Of a DNA stretch of 47,022 bases, positions 17,609-26,982 are shown in pieces. Source of the stretch: Geminicoccus sp. (GTDB lineage: Bacteria; Pseudomonadota; Alphaproteobacteria; UBA7985); NCBI GenBank assembly GCA_002705565.1, contig PAHJ01000020.1, forward strand, positions 1-47,022. Reading direction: 5' to 3'. Both the position numbers and the translations under genes were made by a program. The first letter of the stretch is position 1; every line of letters starts with the position of its first letter. The notes under the pieces were generated by a model. That model saw only the letters and a list, made by a program, of their open reading frames with translations, had not been told where the DNA came from and made no database searches.

Positions 17609-18439
17609 TTAGCCGCCCAATAGCTTTTGCCGCGCTGTGTCGAAAACATGGCCAGAGGAGGCGATCCACAAAGGTCCAACGCGGTTGGTCGGGCGGTAGG
17701 CTTCACCGCCAATGACGGCCAGGCCCCCGGCCTCTTCGACGATCAACGAGCCTGGAGCGTGGTCCCAAGGGTGAAGACTGCCAAACACCGCAAAGTGGTC
17801 GCGGCCTTCGGCAATGCGTAAGTACTCTTCGCCCGCGCAGCCAATGGCCTGTATCCGGCGCATGTGTTTGGCGTTCTTGCGGGCGAGCGCGCGGTGTTCT
17901 TCACTGAGGTATTTGAAGGACACAAATCCATTCATCTCTGTCGCTGCCAAGGGGCGGCTGACTCGCAAGGGGCGATTGTTCCCTGTGTTGCATTCAAACA
18001 GACACGCGCCCTCGTCCCGGAAGGCTACGACCATCTCGCTGTCGATGGGACGCCAGATCCAGGCCCCGACGGTGATGCCATCCTGAACCAGTGCCACCAT
18101 TACACAGAACGGCGTTTGCCCATTGGCAAAGTTGCGGGTCCCATCCACGGGATCGACGATCCACACGGGGGCAAGACCGTTGATCGCGTCCAGCAGCGCC
18201 GGGTTGGCGGCAACGGACTCTTCACCCACGACCACTGAGCCCGGCAAGATGGCGCTTAGAGACGCCGTCAGCAGCGCTTCGGCCTCGCGGTCGGCGATGG
18301 TGACAAGGTCGCTGGGATTGGATTTGCTGCCGATTTCGTGGTCTGCGAGGTTTTGGAACCTCGGCAGCACAGCTTGCTCCGCAGCCTCGATAATGGCTGC
18401 AAAAACGGCGTCGCGCTGGGTATCGCTGAGAACCGCCAA
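17609..18439 (-). CDS. Inositol monophosphatase-family phosphatase
   Basis: This is a magnesium-dependent, lithium-sensitive phosphatase superfamily protein. The metal-binding motifs are all present: GEES (about residues 72-75), WIVDPVDGTRNFANG (about 93-107) and HPWDHAPG (about 222-229). The family includes SuhB, CysQ and the histidinol-phosphatase HisN; the sequence fits a general inositol-phosphatase or HisN-like enzyme and I cannot separate them by eye. The only reasonable start is a TTG at 18439, five bases after the alaS stop, so translation is probably coupled to alaS. The 276-residue length is normal. Confidence 0.9.
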   Translation of the reverse strand: MAVLSDTQRDAVFAAIIEAAEQAVLPRFQNLADHEIGSKSNPSDLVTIADREAEALLTASLSAILPGSVVVGEESVAANPALLDAINGLAPVWIVDPVDGTRNFANGQTPFCVMVALVQDGITVGAWIWRPIDSEMVVAFRDEGACLFECNTGNNRPLRVSRPLAATEMNGFVSFKYLSEEHRALARKNAKHMRRIQAIGCAGEEYLRIAEGRDHFAVFGSLHPWDHAPGSLIVEEAGGLAVIGGEAYRPTNRVGPLWIASSGHVFDTARQKLLGG

Positions 18440-18444
18440 AGGGC

Positions 18445-21108
18445 TTAGCCTGCGCCCGAGATCAAGTCGCGCATGGCGGCGAGACCGTCTTCAGCCTTGC
18501 CGATGTCGGGGCCGCCGGCTTGAGCCATGTCCGGTCGACCGCCGCCGCCCTTGCCGCCCACCGCGGCTGAGGCTGCACGGACCAGATCAACTGCGTTGTG
18601 CCTCCCCTGGTGGTCAGCGCCAACCGCTGCCACGATGGACGCCTTGCCGCCTTCGGTGCCGATGAGCGCCACAACGCCGGAACCAATCTGTCCCATGAAC
18701 TCGTCGGCCAGACCCTTGAGGTCTTTGGCGGGAACATCTTCGACGATGCGGGCGATAACGGGGGTTCCGCCCAGATCTTCAGGGCCCACCGCTCCGCCGC
18801 CGCCTGAACCGGCCGCAGCCAGCTTTTTGCGGACATCTGCGAGCTCCTTTTCCAGCTGCCGTCGCTCGGTGCTGAGCGCCTCGACACGCTCGGCCAGCGT
18901 GGCGGGTGCGGTTTTCAGAACTGCCGCCGCGCGTTCGAGCTGGGCGTCGCGCGTGCGGATGTAATCCAGCGCTGCCAGTCCGGTCACAGCCTCGATCCGG
19001 CGCACGCCCGAAGAGGGGCCTTCTTCGCGTACAATGCGGAGCAGGCCGATGTCGCCCGTGCTGTCCACGTGCGTCCCGCCGCACAGTTCCATGGAGTAAA
19101 TCTCTTTGGTGTCAGCGTCCGTCGTGCCCATGGTGACGACCCGGACTTCCTCGCCGTACTTCTCGCCAAACAGAGCGGTTGCCCCGGCTTCGATGGCTTC
19201 CTCGGGGGACATCACTTTGGTTTGCACGGGCGTATTGGCGAGGATCTCCTCGTTGACAGCGCTTTCAATCTCCGCCAGCGCGCCGGCGTCGACTTGGGCG
19301 GTGTGTGAGAAGTCAAAGCGCAGGCGATCGGCCGCGACCAAAGAGCCCTTCTGTGCCACGTGCGCGCCCAGGCGTTGCCGGAGGGCTTCGTGCAGCAGGT
19401 GAGTGGCGGAGTGGTGGCCTTGAAGCGCCGCGCGGCGAGTGCTGTCTACGAAGAAGGCGACGGCGTCACTGACCTTCAGGCTGCCCTCATCCACTCTGAT
19501 CTCATGAACCCACATGTCGCCGACACGTCGTTGTGTGTCTAGAACGGTTGCTGTGGCTCCGGTCTCGCTGGTGATGGTTCCCCGGTCGCCTTGCTGGCCA
19601 CCACTTTCGGCGTAAAACGGGGTCTGGTTGGCGATCAGATAGCCGGTCTCACCGGCCTTCAGTTCCTCAGTCATGGCCTCGGATCCGGCTAGGGCAAGAA
19701 CAACCCCTTCGGCGTGCAGAGTGTCGTAGCCCAGGAACTCGGAGGCCGGCACGGCGTCGCGGATGGCGAACCACAGTTTGTCGGTCGAGGCATCGCCGGA
19801 ACCCTTCCAGGATGCGCGGGCCGCAGTGCGCTGGACTTCGAGTGCAGCGTCGTACCCTGCCTGGTCCACTTCCCGGCCCTGGCCGCGCAAGATGTCAGCC
19901 GTCAGATCCAGCGGAAAACCAAAGGTATCGTACAGGCGGAAGGCGACGTCACCGGCCAGGGCTTCGCCTTCGCCCAATCGGTCGGTTTCCTCACCCAGAA
20001 GCTTGAGCCCTCGGTCGAGGGTTTCTTTGAAGCGGGTTTCTTCCAACCGCAGAATTTCGGTTATTGAGGCTTCGGCGCGCTTGAGTTCGGTGAAGTGCTC
20101 GCCCATCGCATCGACGAGCGTGGGCACTAGGCGGTGCATCAGCGGGTCCGTGTTGCCAATTTTGTGCGCGTGACGCATGCCCCGGCGCATGATGCGGCGC
20201 AGAACGTAGCCCCGGCCTTCGTTGGAGGGCTGAACGCCATCGGCCACCAGAAACGCGGCGGAGCGCAGGTGGTCGGCGATGACCCGGTGGGACACGTTAT
20301 TATCACCGTCCGGGTCGTCATTGGAGGCGTGGGCAGAAGCTTCGATCAGCTTGCGCAATAGGTCCACGTCGTAGTTGTCGTGCTTTCCTTGCAGGATGGC
20401 GGACACGCGTTCAAGGCCCATCCCCGTATCGATCGACGGGCGTGGTAGGGGAATCATTTCAGCGTCTTTTTCTGGCTTGTCGAACTGCATGAAAACCAGG
20501 TTCCAGATCTCTATGAACCGGTCGCCATCCTCTTCCGGTGACCCCGGAGGCCCACCCCAGATGTGGTCACCATGGTCAAAGAAGATCTCTGAGCACGGGC
20601 CGCACGGACCGGTATCGCCCATGGACCAGAAATTGTCAGACGTGGGGATGCGGATGATGCGGTCGTCGCCTAGACCTGCGATCTTTTTCCAGAGGTCAAC
20701 GGCTTCGTCATCGGTGTGATAGACGGTCACCAGCAGTTTCTCTTGAGGCAAGCCGTATTCGCGGGTGATCAGGTTCCAGGCGTATTCGATGGCATTTTCT
20801 TTGAAGTAATCACCAAAGGAAAAGTTGCCTAGCATCTCGAAAAAAGTGTGATGACGCGCGGTGTAGCCGACGTTTTCCAGATCGTTGTGCTTGCCCCCGG
20901 CGCGCACGCATTTCTGTGAGGTGACAGCTCGATTGTAGGGACGGTGTTCCTGGCCAAGGAAGACATTCTTGAACTGCACCATGCCCGCGTTTGTGAACAT
21001 CAGCGTCGGGTCGTTGCGCGGGACCAGTGGTGAGCTGTCTACGATCTCATGACCATTATCCTTGAAGTAATTCAGGAAGGTCGAGCGGATCTCATTTGCC
21101 GATGCCAT
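18445..21108 (-). CDS. alaS: Alanine--tRNA ligase
   Basis: The enzyme charges tRNA-Ala with alanine and edits mischarged Ser and Gly. Class II catalytic motifs occupy the N-terminal half ([20 protein letters not shown], then [14 protein letters not shown]). The editing domain shows [13 protein letters not shown] with the zinc-binding HxxxH and [15 protein letters not shown] coiled segment of Leu/Glu/Lys and a glycine-rich C-Ala domain end the protein. The 887 residues are the usual length. GGGAG lies eight bases before the ATG. The gene follows recA on the same strand after a 174-base gap that contains a perfect hairpin, and it is coupled to the phosphatase gene downstream. Confidence 0.98.
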   Translation of the reverse strand: MASANEIRSTFLNYFKDNGHEIVDSSPLVPRNDPTLMFTNAGMVQFKNVFLGQEHRPYNRAVTSQKCVRAGGKHNDLENVGYTARHHTFFEMLGNFSFGDYFKENAIEYAWNLITREYGLPQEKLLVTVYHTDDEAVDLWKKIAGLGDDRIIRIPTSDNFWSMGDTGPCGPCSEIFFDHGDHIWGGPPGSPEEDGDRFIEIWNLVFMQFDKPEKDAEMIPLPRPSIDTGMGLERVSAILQGKHDNYDVDLLRKLIEASAHASNDDPDGDNNVSHRVIADHLRSAAFLVADGVQPSNEGRGYVLRRIMRRGMRHAHKIGNTDPLMHRLVPTLVDAMGEHFTELKRAEASITEILRLEETRFKETLDRGLKLLGEETDRLGEGEALAGDVAFRLYDTFGFPLDLTADILRGQGREVDQAGYDAALEVQRTAARASWKGSGDASTDKLWFAIRDAVPASEFLGYDTLHAEGVVLALAGSEAMTEELKAGETGYLIANQTPFYAESGGQQGDRGTITSETGATATVLDTQRRVGDMWVHEIRVDEGSLKVSDAVAFFVDSTRRAALQGHHSATHLLHEALRQRLGAHVAQKGSLVAADRLRFDFSHTAQVDAGALAEIESAVNEEILANTPVQTKVMSPEEAIEAGATALFGEKYGEEVRVVTMGTTDADTKEIYSMELCGGTHVDSTGDIGLLRIVREEGPSSGVRRIEAVTGLAALDYIRTRDAQLERAAAVLKTAPATLAERVEALSTERRQLEKELADVRKKLAAAGSGGGGAVGPEDLGGTPVIARIVEDVPAKDLKGLADEFMGQIGSGVVALIGTEGGKASIVAAVGADHQGRHNAVDLVRAASAAVGGKGGGGRPDMAQAGGPDIGKAEDGLAAMRDLISGAG

Positions 21109-21209
21109 GAAAGGCTCCCTCAGTCATCTTGCGTGCGCCTTGAGCTGCACATTAAACGTGAGGGTCAGCATTACGCAGGGGAGGCCTTGAAGTCCACGCC
21201 AGCTGAGTC

Positions 21210-21241
21210 GGTGCGCTCATGCACTGAGCGCACCTTTATTT
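21210..21241. repeat. Perfect inverted repeat between recA and alaS
   Basis: GGTGCGCTCA at 21210-21219 and TGAGCGCACC at 21225-21234 form a ten-pair stem with the five-base loop TGCAC. The T-rich run (TTTATTT) is on the plus-strand side, opposite to the direction of both neighbouring genes, so as a classical terminator it would stop plus-strand transcripts. On the minus strand it could act as a recA 3' end stabiliser or an alaS leader hairpin. Confidence 0.6.
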
Positions 21242-21282
21242 CCCCGTTCGCGTCCCGACTTGGGGTCGGAGGCGCGGCTGGC

Positions 21283-22362
21283 TTAGGTGTCGTCGCCGTC
21301 CTGATCTCCGGGTCCATCGAGCATGGCGTCGGCGATCAGTCCGTGGTTGCTGAGGATCTTGGTTTTGATCTCATTGGCAATACTCACGTTTTCGGTCAGG
21401 AACGTCTTAGCATTCTCCCGCCCTTGGCCAATGCGCTGGTCGCCGTAGGAGAACCAGGAGCCTGATTTGTCAATCACCTCACCGGCGACGCCTAGGTCCA
21501 GCAATTCGCCAGACTTGGAAATTCCTTCGCCGTACATGATATCGACTTCGATCTGGCGGAACGGCGCGGCCAGCTTGTTTTTCACGACCTTGATGCGGGT
21601 TTGGTTACCGACCACTTCGTCGCGATCCTTGACTGCACCGATTCGCCGGATGTCCAAGCGCTGTGAGGCATAGAATTTCAGCGCATTACCGCCCGTGGTG
21701 GTTTCGGGCGAGCCAAACATCACGCCAATTTTCATCCGTAGCTGGTTGATGAAAATCACCATGGTGTTGGACTTTGAAATTGAACCGGTCAGCTTGCGCA
21801 GGGCCTGGCTCATCAAGCGGGCTTGCAAACCGGGTTGGCTGTCACCCATGTCGCCTTCCAGCTCGGCGCGTGGTACCAGCGCGGCAACGGAATCGACCAC
21901 CAGCACGTCAACAGCGCCCGAACGGACCAGCGTATCGGTAATCTCCAGCGACTGCTCCCCGGTATCGGGCTGAGAGATCAGCAAGTTATCGATATCAACG
22001 CCCAGTTTCCGGGCGTAAATCGGATCAAGTGCGTGCTCAGCATCAACAAAGGCGCAGACGCCGCCAAGTTTTTGCGCTTCGGCAATACAGTGGAGCGAGA
22101 GGGTTGTTTTACCTGAGGATTCCGGGCCGTAAATTTCGATAACTCGGCCTCGCGGGAAGCCGCCGATGCCCAGCGCAATGTCCAAAGACAGGGAGCCGGT
22201 CGAGATGGTTTCAATGTCCACCTTCTCCCGCGATCCCAGTTTCATAATGGAGCCCTTTCCGAAGGATCGTTCGATCTGGGAAATCGCTGCGTCGAGGGCT
22301 TTGTCTTTATCTTTGTGGTTCAAGGACGTGTCACTCACGAGTTGGAGTTTGTTCGAAGCCAT
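21283..22362 (-). CDS. recA: Recombinase RecA
   Basis: RecA is the ATP-dependent strand-exchange protein of homologous recombination and the co-protease that triggers LexA self-cleavage in the SOS response. The Walker A motif GPESSGKTT is at about residues 79-87, and the core motifs [23 protein letters not shown] and [22 protein letters not shown] are intact. The C-terminus is short and acidic ([10 protein letters not shown]). The 359 residues are typical. TAGGGAG lies about eight bases before the ATG. A LexA-type box lies about 85 bases upstream of the start, so the gene should be DNA-damage inducible. Confidence 0.99.
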   Translation of the reverse strand: MASNKLQLVSDTSLNHKDKDKALDAAISQIERSFGKGSIMKLGSREKVDIETISTGSLSLDIALGIGGFPRGRVIEIYGPESSGKTTLSLHCIAEAQKLGGVCAFVDAEHALDPIYARKLGVDIDNLLISQPDTGEQSLEITDTLVRSGAVDVLVVDSVAALVPRAELEGDMGDSQPGLQARLMSQALRKLTGSISKSNTMVIFINQLRMKIGVMFGSPETTTGGNALKFYASQRLDIRRIGAVKDRDEVVGNQTRIKVVKNKLAAPFRQIEVDIMYGEGISKSGELLDLGVAGEVIDKSGSWFSYGDQRIGQGRENAKTFLTENVSIANEIKTKILSNHGLIADAMLDGPGDQDGDDT

Positions 22363-22445
22363 TGGCTGTACTCCCTATGCGGAAATGGTCAGATAATTGC
22401 AATAATTATGCGTTTGATCTTGATTTGTTCCTTGTCATGACACAA

Positions 22446-22470
22446 GAACAAGAAAAGAACAAGTGCGAAC
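22446..22470 (-). promoter_or_regulatory. LexA (SOS) box of recA
   Basis: On the minus strand GTTC-N7-GTTC is present exactly (as GAAC-N7-GAAC at 22446-22460 on the plus strand), the known alphaproteobacterial LexA operator. A third GTTC half-site lies further upstream at 22467-22470 with a six-base gap. The position, about 85 to 110 bases before the recA start, suits promoter repression. Confidence 0.85.
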
Positions 22471-22517
22471 AAAAAGAAATCTGGTCCCAGGATCGCGCAA
22501 GCTGCGGACAAAGCCCA

Positions 22518-22543
22518 TAAAAAAGGGAGCGCGTGGCTCCCCT
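22518..22543 (-). terminator. Intrinsic terminator after dksA
   Basis: Reading the minus strand after the dksA stop, GGGAGC pairs with GCTCCC across a five-base loop (22525-22541) and is followed by TTTTTT (22519-22524). It should end the dksA transcript before the recA promoter region. Confidence 0.88.
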
Positions 22544-22569
22544 TTGATTGGCGGCCCTGTGGCTTGGTC

Positions 22570-23001
22570 TCAGGTCATGCGACGTTCATCGCGGTGCAGC
22601 TTCTCGGCGCGTTCGTGGCGTTCCTGCGCCTCAACCGACATCGTGGCGATGGGACGGGCTTCGAGGCGGCCCAAGCCGATCGGTTCGCCCGATTCCTCAC
22701 AGTAGCCGTATTCGTCGGCGTCAATCCGGACGATGGCCTTGTCGATTTTGTTGATCAGCTTGCGCGCCCGATCGCGTGCGCGCAGTTCGAGCGCATGGTC
22801 GGTTTCCATCGACGCGCGTTCGACTGCTTCTGGCGTGGAGAGCGACTGTTCCTGCAAAGCGGCAAGGGTGTCTTCGCTTTCGTTCAGCAATTCAGATTTC
22901 CATTGCATAAGTTTCGCCCGAAAATAGGCCAGCTGAAGAGAGCTCATGTAAGGCTCCTTTTCAGATGGACGGTAGTCGGGTGGCAAAATCGGCAAATCCA
23001 T
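22570..23001 (-). CDS. dksA: DksA-family RNA polymerase-binding transcription factor
   Basis: DksA enters the RNA polymerase secondary channel and works with ppGpp to retune rRNA and amino-acid promoters. The protein has the LPPDYRPSEKEPYM start typical of alphaproteobacterial DksA, a long coiled coil (about 25-90) and the conserved LEARPIAT region. Of the four zinc cysteines of E. coli DksA only one remains (Cys101 in YGYCEESGEPIG). The coil-tip aspartates D71 and D74 of E. coli correspond to glutamates here (EAVERA). I chose the ATG at 23001 because GGAGG lies nicely before it and it gives 143 residues. A terminator at 22518-22543 ends the gene ahead of recA. Confidence 0.95.
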   Translation of the reverse strand: MDLPILPPDYRPSEKEPYMSSLQLAYFRAKLMQWKSELLNESEDTLAALQEQSLSTPEAVERASMETDHALELRARDRARKLINKIDKAIVRIDADEYGYCEESGEPIGLGRLEARPIATMSVEAQERHERAEKLHRDERRMT

Positions 23002-23385
23002 ACAGCGAACCTCCGGCGATGCAATGCGGGCAAGCAATTGCGCATTCGAATGAAGACATTGGGCATGTACGCCTGTCACCTGACAAACTCAAGCACAGCC
23101 TTCGGGAATGTTGTTGGGGATCTGCCGCTGGGCTCGCTGACCATCGCCGCATAATTGTAAAATTCACCATAAATCAGCAATGAGTCGAATGCATGGAATA
23201 AAAAAAATTGCGTTAAAACAATGGTCTACAGGTTTTTGTTAAATTAACACTTGCGTTTAAATGGGGGTCCAGACATTATCTGGACGAACACAGACACCGC
23301 CGCGGGTTTTTCAAGGTGGGTCGAAGATTTTTAGGTTCGTCTGCGAGAAATTCTTCTCGTTGGGCGCGTCGAGTGGATTTGAGCC
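23002..23385. promoter_or_regulatory. Divergent control region between dksA and a lipoprotein gene
   Basis: This 384-base gap contains no convincing gene. Its middle (about 23155-23260) is AT-rich with A and T runs, fitting divergent promoters. A perfect inverted repeat lies at 23267-23285: GTCCAGA, five bases, TCTGGAC. It could be an operator or a small hairpin in the lipoprotein leader. I could not place individual -35 and -10 boxes with confidence. Confidence 0.45.
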
Positions 23386-24234
23386 ATGACTGTAGCAAAG
23401 CGTATCGCCCTGTTGATGGCGACCAGTGCCCTAGCGGCCACGTTGAGTGGCTGCGAAGCGCTTGATTTCCTGAACTTTAACAAAGCGAGCAGCGGCATCA
23501 CCGACTCGCCCGCGACGGCTCAAACGCCGGTCACGCAGGCCAGCGCCGGCGCCTCCGCTCAACAGCCAGCGCCCTTCGACCTCAGCGGCGCGCAGCCTAT
23601 GCTGCCAAATTCGTCCATGAATATACAGTCCAGCGCCGCCAACGCCGCGCTGATTGGCTCCACCATGGGAGCATCTCCATCCGGTTTCGGAGGATTGATG
23701 CCGGGTGTGCCAACGACCACGACGACGACGGCGACCTATTCCTACGGCGCTCAGCCAAACCCGTATGCGCCCCGCCTTCCGTTTGCCAATACCACAGCCG
23801 TTATCGGCTTTCAGCAGCCCGTTCAGCAGCCCGTATTGAACACGGTGGCCCAGCCATCGGCGCAACTGTCGCCGCTCTACGGTAACCCCTATCAGCCTGC
23901 CGGTCTGCCGAACCAGGCAATGAATACCGCCACAACCATTGCGCGCACGCCTGCTGCGGCGCCTCTGACCGCCGGTCTACCGGCTAGTTCTGTGGCTTCC
24001 ACGAGTCAATCTGTGACGACCATGCCTCAGCCCGGAACGCTTGATCCGGCCAATCTGAGCAAGTCCACGATTACCGCTATCCAGACCGCGTTGAAGAGCC
24101 GCGGTCTTTACTCAGACACCGTTGACGGTGTCTGGGGGTCGAAATCCAAGGCAGCAATGACGGCTTATTTAGCCACGCGCGGCGAGCCCGCCGTGTCGCT
24201 CGATACGCTGTTCAGTCTTGGCGTTTCATTATGA
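23386..24234 (+). CDS. Lipoprotein with C-terminal peptidoglycan-binding-like domain
   Basis: This is a predicted envelope lipoprotein of unknown role. A signal peptide with lipobox TLSGC places the lipidated cysteine at about residue 23. The next 200 residues are low-complexity, rich in Ala, Pro, Gln, Ser and Thr (including a TTTTTT run), and look like an extended tether across the periplasm. The last 60 residues (ITAIQTALKSRGLYSDTVDGVWGSKSKAAMTAYL) match the pattern of a PG_binding_1-type three-helix domain. The tether-plus-binding layout suggests anchoring of the outer membrane to the cell wall; this is inference. A strong terminator follows. Confidence 0.8.
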   Translation: MTVAKRIALLMATSALAATLSGCEALDFLNFNKASSGITDSPATAQTPVTQASAGASAQQPAPFDLSGAQPMLPNSSMNIQSSAANAALIGSTMGASPSGFGGLMPGVPTTTTTTATYSYGAQPNPYAPRLPFANTTAVIGFQQPVQQPVLNTVAQPSAQLSPLYGNPYQPAGLPNQAMNTATTIARTPAAAPLTAGLPASSVASTSQSVTTMPQPGTLDPANLSKSTITAIQTALKSRGLYSDTVDGVWGSKSKAAMTAYLATRGEPAVSLDTLFSLGVSL

Positions 24235-24290
24235 CGTTCCGCACGACGTCGCTCTTTCATTTTCTCTGAAAGTGTCTCCAAAATACCTTT

Positions 24291-24324
24291 ATCCCGTCAG
24301 GTTTGTCCTGACGGGATTTTTTTT
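24291..24324 (+). terminator. Intrinsic terminator after the lipoprotein gene
   Basis: ATCCCGTCAGG (24291-24301) and CCTGACGGGAT (24307-24317) form an 11-pair stem with a five-base loop, followed by a run of eight Ts (24317-24324). It is a clear rho-independent terminator on the plus strand, lying between the lipoprotein gene and the convergent mobA. Confidence 0.94.
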
Positions 24325-24374
24325 GTTTTAACCGCTGTTCCGTTGTTGAACCCCTTGGGGTCGATCGCACTCGT

Positions 24375-24953
24375 TCAGGAGGCTGACGGGGTTAGCGCTG
24401 TGAATTCTTCGGGTGTGTTGACGTTGTAAAACGGGTCTTTGGGGTCGGTTGGCCAGTCAACGGCGCTCCAGCCCACTTGCTCTGCCAATCGATCAATCTT
24501 GCGTTCGCCGCGATGAAAGGCGTCCAGCAGCACTTCAAGGCTATGCGCGGGCCAGGAACCGACAACCGGATGGTGGCGACCGTGGCTGCTGCCGAAGACG
24601 ATTTCATCCGTCGCCAGATTCAGCTTGCGCACCAGATCGAAAGGAATATGCGGGCAATCGATCGGCACGGTAATCAGACGTGCGCTCATACCGCCCGAGG
24701 CGCGCGCCCACGCCAGGCCGGCAAGAATCCCGCAAATCGGGGCTTCCGAGGGCTCTAGATCGAAAATTCGGGGTAGCTTGATCTCGCTCAGTCGATCGCG
24801 GTTCGGACCTGTACTCAGGCCGAGGACATCGACTTGCGGCTGAATGCGTTGGATGGTCCGCTCGATCAGCGTCTCGCCCTCAAACTCCAGATAAGCCTTA
24901 TCCCGCCCCATGCGCCGAGACTGTCCGCCCGCCAATACAAGCCCAAAATTCAC
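24375..24953 (-). CDS. mobA: Molybdenum cofactor guanylyltransferase
   Basis: The enzyme joins GMP to molybdopterin to make the MGD (bis-MGD) cofactor used by formate dehydrogenases and other DMSO-reductase-family enzymes. The nucleotidyltransferase signature LAGGQSRRMGRDKA (about residues 7-20) and the magnesium-site VPIDCPHIP region (about 96-104) are present. The 192 residues are typical. The start is a GTG whose bases overlap the fdhD stop (GTGA, four-base overlap), so translation is coupled. Its place after fdhD fits a shared role in maturing a molybdo-enzyme; no such enzyme is encoded in the window. Confidence 0.93.
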   Translation of the reverse strand: MNFGLVLAGGQSRRMGRDKAYLEFEGETLIERTIQRIQPQVDVLGLSTGPNRDRLSEIKLPRIFDLEPSEAPICGILAGLAWARASGGMSARLITVPIDCPHIPFDLVRKLNLATDEIVFGSSHGRHHPVVGSWPAHSLEVLLDAFHRGERKIDRLAEQVGWSAVDWPTDPKDPFYNVNTPEEFTALTPSAS

Positions 24954-25867
24954 GTGCCGGTGTCCTCTACCGTGTCAAATGCCAGCCTTTGCGCGCCCGA
25001 GAGCACGGTCAGCCGCTTTCCTTTGGCGCGGCCTATCAAAGTCAGGTTGTTCTGTCGCGCCAATTCCACCCCCCAGGCCGAAAACCCACTGCGCGAAATC
25101 AGGACGGGCAGGCCCATGGTGACGGTCTTGATAACCATCTCGGAGGTCAGGCGCCCGGTTGTGTAGAAAATCTTGCCCGCCGGGTCCACGCCTTCTTGCG
25201 CCATGACACCCGCAATCTTATCGACCGCGTTATGTCGGCCTACGTCTTCCATGTAGATCAGCGGGCGGTCTTCTTCGGCCAGCGCGCAGCCGTGGATGCC
25301 GCCGGCTTCCAGATACAGGCTGGGCACGGACGCCAAACGGCGCAGCAGCCGCGTCAGGGTCGAAATCGGCAGCTTTGGCCCGTCATCTGGCAGCCAGACG
25401 CCTTCGAGCTGCTCCATCAGGTCACCAAAAATCGTACCCTGCGCGCAGCCGCTGGTCAGCGTCTTTTTCTTCAGCTTGTGCTCCAGGTCGGTTTCCTCTG
25501 GCGTGCGCACGACCGCCACTCCCAGATCATCATCGTAGTCGATACCGTCGATTACGGCATTCCGAGGCAACATGCCCTGATTCACCAGATAACCCAGCGC
25601 CAGCATCTCCGGAAAATCGCCGACGGTCATTGCCGTAACAATTTCCGCATCGTTGAGAAAGATCGTCAGTGGCTTCTCCCGCACCGCGCGCACGCGTTCA
25701 GTCTCACCGCGTTCATTGGTGATGTTGATGGTTTGAGCGAGTTCGGGGTCGTCTGGGGTTGGGGCGAGCAGCAGGGAGTCGAGTGCGCCATCCTCAATCG
25801 GCGGCGCGGATGCTCGCTTGCGGACCGCAGGTTCTTCGGTCTGGTTGCTGGTCTCAGCCGGGGTCAT
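24950..25867 (-). CDS. fdhD: Formate dehydrogenase accessory sulfurtransferase
   Basis: FdhD moves sulfur from the IscS cysteine desulfurase to the molybdenum cofactor, which formate dehydrogenase needs for activity. Family motifs are visible: REKPLTIFLND, the TSGCAQG loop (a CxxC in E. coli, reduced to one cysteine here), the HGCALAEEDRPLIYMEDVGRHNAVDKIAG region and TGRLTSEMV with VLISRSGFSAWGVELA. About 60 residues at the N-terminus are less conserved. The ATG at 25867 overlaps the trxB stop as TGATG and gives 305 residues; an ATG at 25885 is possible but less likely. The loop cysteine and the mobA neighbour support the assignment. Confidence 0.93.
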   Translation of the reverse strand: MTPAETSNQTEEPAVRKRASAPPIEDGALDSLLLAPTPDDPELAQTINITNERGETERVRAVREKPLTIFLNDAEIVTAMTVGDFPEMLALGYLVNQGMLPRNAVIDGIDYDDDLGVAVVRTPEETDLEHKLKKKTLTSGCAQGTIFGDLMEQLEGVWLPDDGPKLPISTLTRLLRRLASVPSLYLEAGGIHGCALAEEDRPLIYMEDVGRHNAVDKIAGVMAQEGVDPAGKIFYTTGRLTSEMVIKTVTMGLPVLISRSGFSAWGVELARQNNLTLIGRAKGKRLTVLSGAQRLAFDTVEDTGT

Positions 25868-26847
25868 CAGGCCGCAGCCCTCCACTCAGGCGTTTCACCA
25901 ACCTCCAGCGCTGCGAGGTACTTTTCCACTTCCAGCGCCGCCATGCAGCCCATGCCAGCGGCCGTCACGGCCTGCCGGTAAATATGGTCGGTGACGTCAC
26001 CGGCGGCGAACACGCCAGGGATGTTGGTTTTGGTGCTATCCGCAGCGGTGACGAGATAGCCGCCGTCCATGGTCAGACCCGCGTCGTTGAAAATAGCGGT
26101 CGCTGGCTCATGACCGATGGCGACGAACAGGCCGTCGATCTTCAGGTCATCGACAGCGCCGGTCTTGCGATTGTGCAAGGTCAGGCCCTGGACTTCCTTG
26201 GGGAAGCCCGAGGTGCCATTGACTGTCTGGACTTCGGTGTCCCAGATGGTCTCAATCTTGGGGTTGGACAGCAGCCGATTTTCCAGGATCTTTTCACACC
26301 GCAAGGAGTCGCGGCGGTGGATCAGATAAACTTTGGAGGCGTGATTGGTCAGATACAGAGCCTCTTCCACGGCCGTATTGCCACCGCCAACAACCGCCAC
26401 TTCGCGGTCTCTGAAGAAAAACCCGTCACAGGTCGCGCAGGCCGAAACGCCAAAGCCGCGGAATTCTTCCTCGCTATCCAGACCCAACCACTTCGCCTGC
26501 GCGCCTGTGCAGATCACCAGGGTGTCACAGGTCCACTCGGCCCCCGACTCGCATTTCAGTGTGAACGGGCGGTTATCCAGATCGACGGAGGCAACATGAT
26601 CAAACACCATTTCCGTCCCAACATTCTCCGCCTGCGCCTTCATCTGATCCATCAGCCAAGGCCCCTGAATCGCTTCAGCAAAGCCGGGGTAGTTTTCGAC
26701 GTCCGTCGTGATCGATAACTGGCCACCTGGCTGCATACCCTGCAGCAGCATGGGGTTCAGAGCGGCACGCGCCGCGTACACCGCGGCCGTGTATCCAGCA
26801 GGTCCGGACCCAAGAATGATCATGCGGCGGTGTTGAGAGTCAGTCAT
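25867..26847 (-). CDS. trxB: Thioredoxin-disulfide reductase
   Basis: This FAD enzyme passes electrons from NADPH to thioredoxin in the cytoplasm. The FAD-binding GSGPAGYTAAVYAARA (about residues 13-28), the redox pair CATC (about Cys137 and Cys140), the NADPH-binding GGGNTAVEEAL and the final FAD motif GVFAAGDV are all intact. The 326 residues are normal. GGGGA precedes the ATG. It is the first gene of an overlapping trio with fdhD and mobA and is divergent from an Lrp-type regulator, which could influence its promoter. Confidence 0.97.
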   Translation of the reverse strand: MTDSQHRRMIILGSGPAGYTAAVYAARAALNPMLLQGMQPGGQLSITTDVENYPGFAEAIQGPWLMDQMKAQAENVGTEMVFDHVASVDLDNRPFTLKCESGAEWTCDTLVICTGAQAKWLGLDSEEEFRGFGVSACATCDGFFFRDREVAVVGGGNTAVEEALYLTNHASKVYLIHRRDSLRCEKILENRLLSNPKIETIWDTEVQTVNGTSGFPKEVQGLTLHNRKTGAVDDLKIDGLFVAIGHEPATAIFNDAGLTMDGGYLVTAADSTKTNIPGVFAAGDVTDHIYRQAVTAAGMGCMAALEVEKYLAALEVGETPEWRAAA

Positions 26848-26982
26848 GAAGGGTCCCCTGCAGGTGTGAAAAAGAGCAGCACTCGAACGGTGTCTCTGCT
26901 GGACCCCTTATATAGGCGAAGGGCGTCTCTCTGGCAAAACGAACCCCTGTGGAGGACTGGTGGATAATTACTTTTAAGTGGA

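Noticed and set aside
23205-23265. TTAA motifs considered as CtrA binding sites
   Set aside because: The spacing between TTAA half-sites is nine rather than seven bases, and the region is AT-rich enough for chance occurrence.
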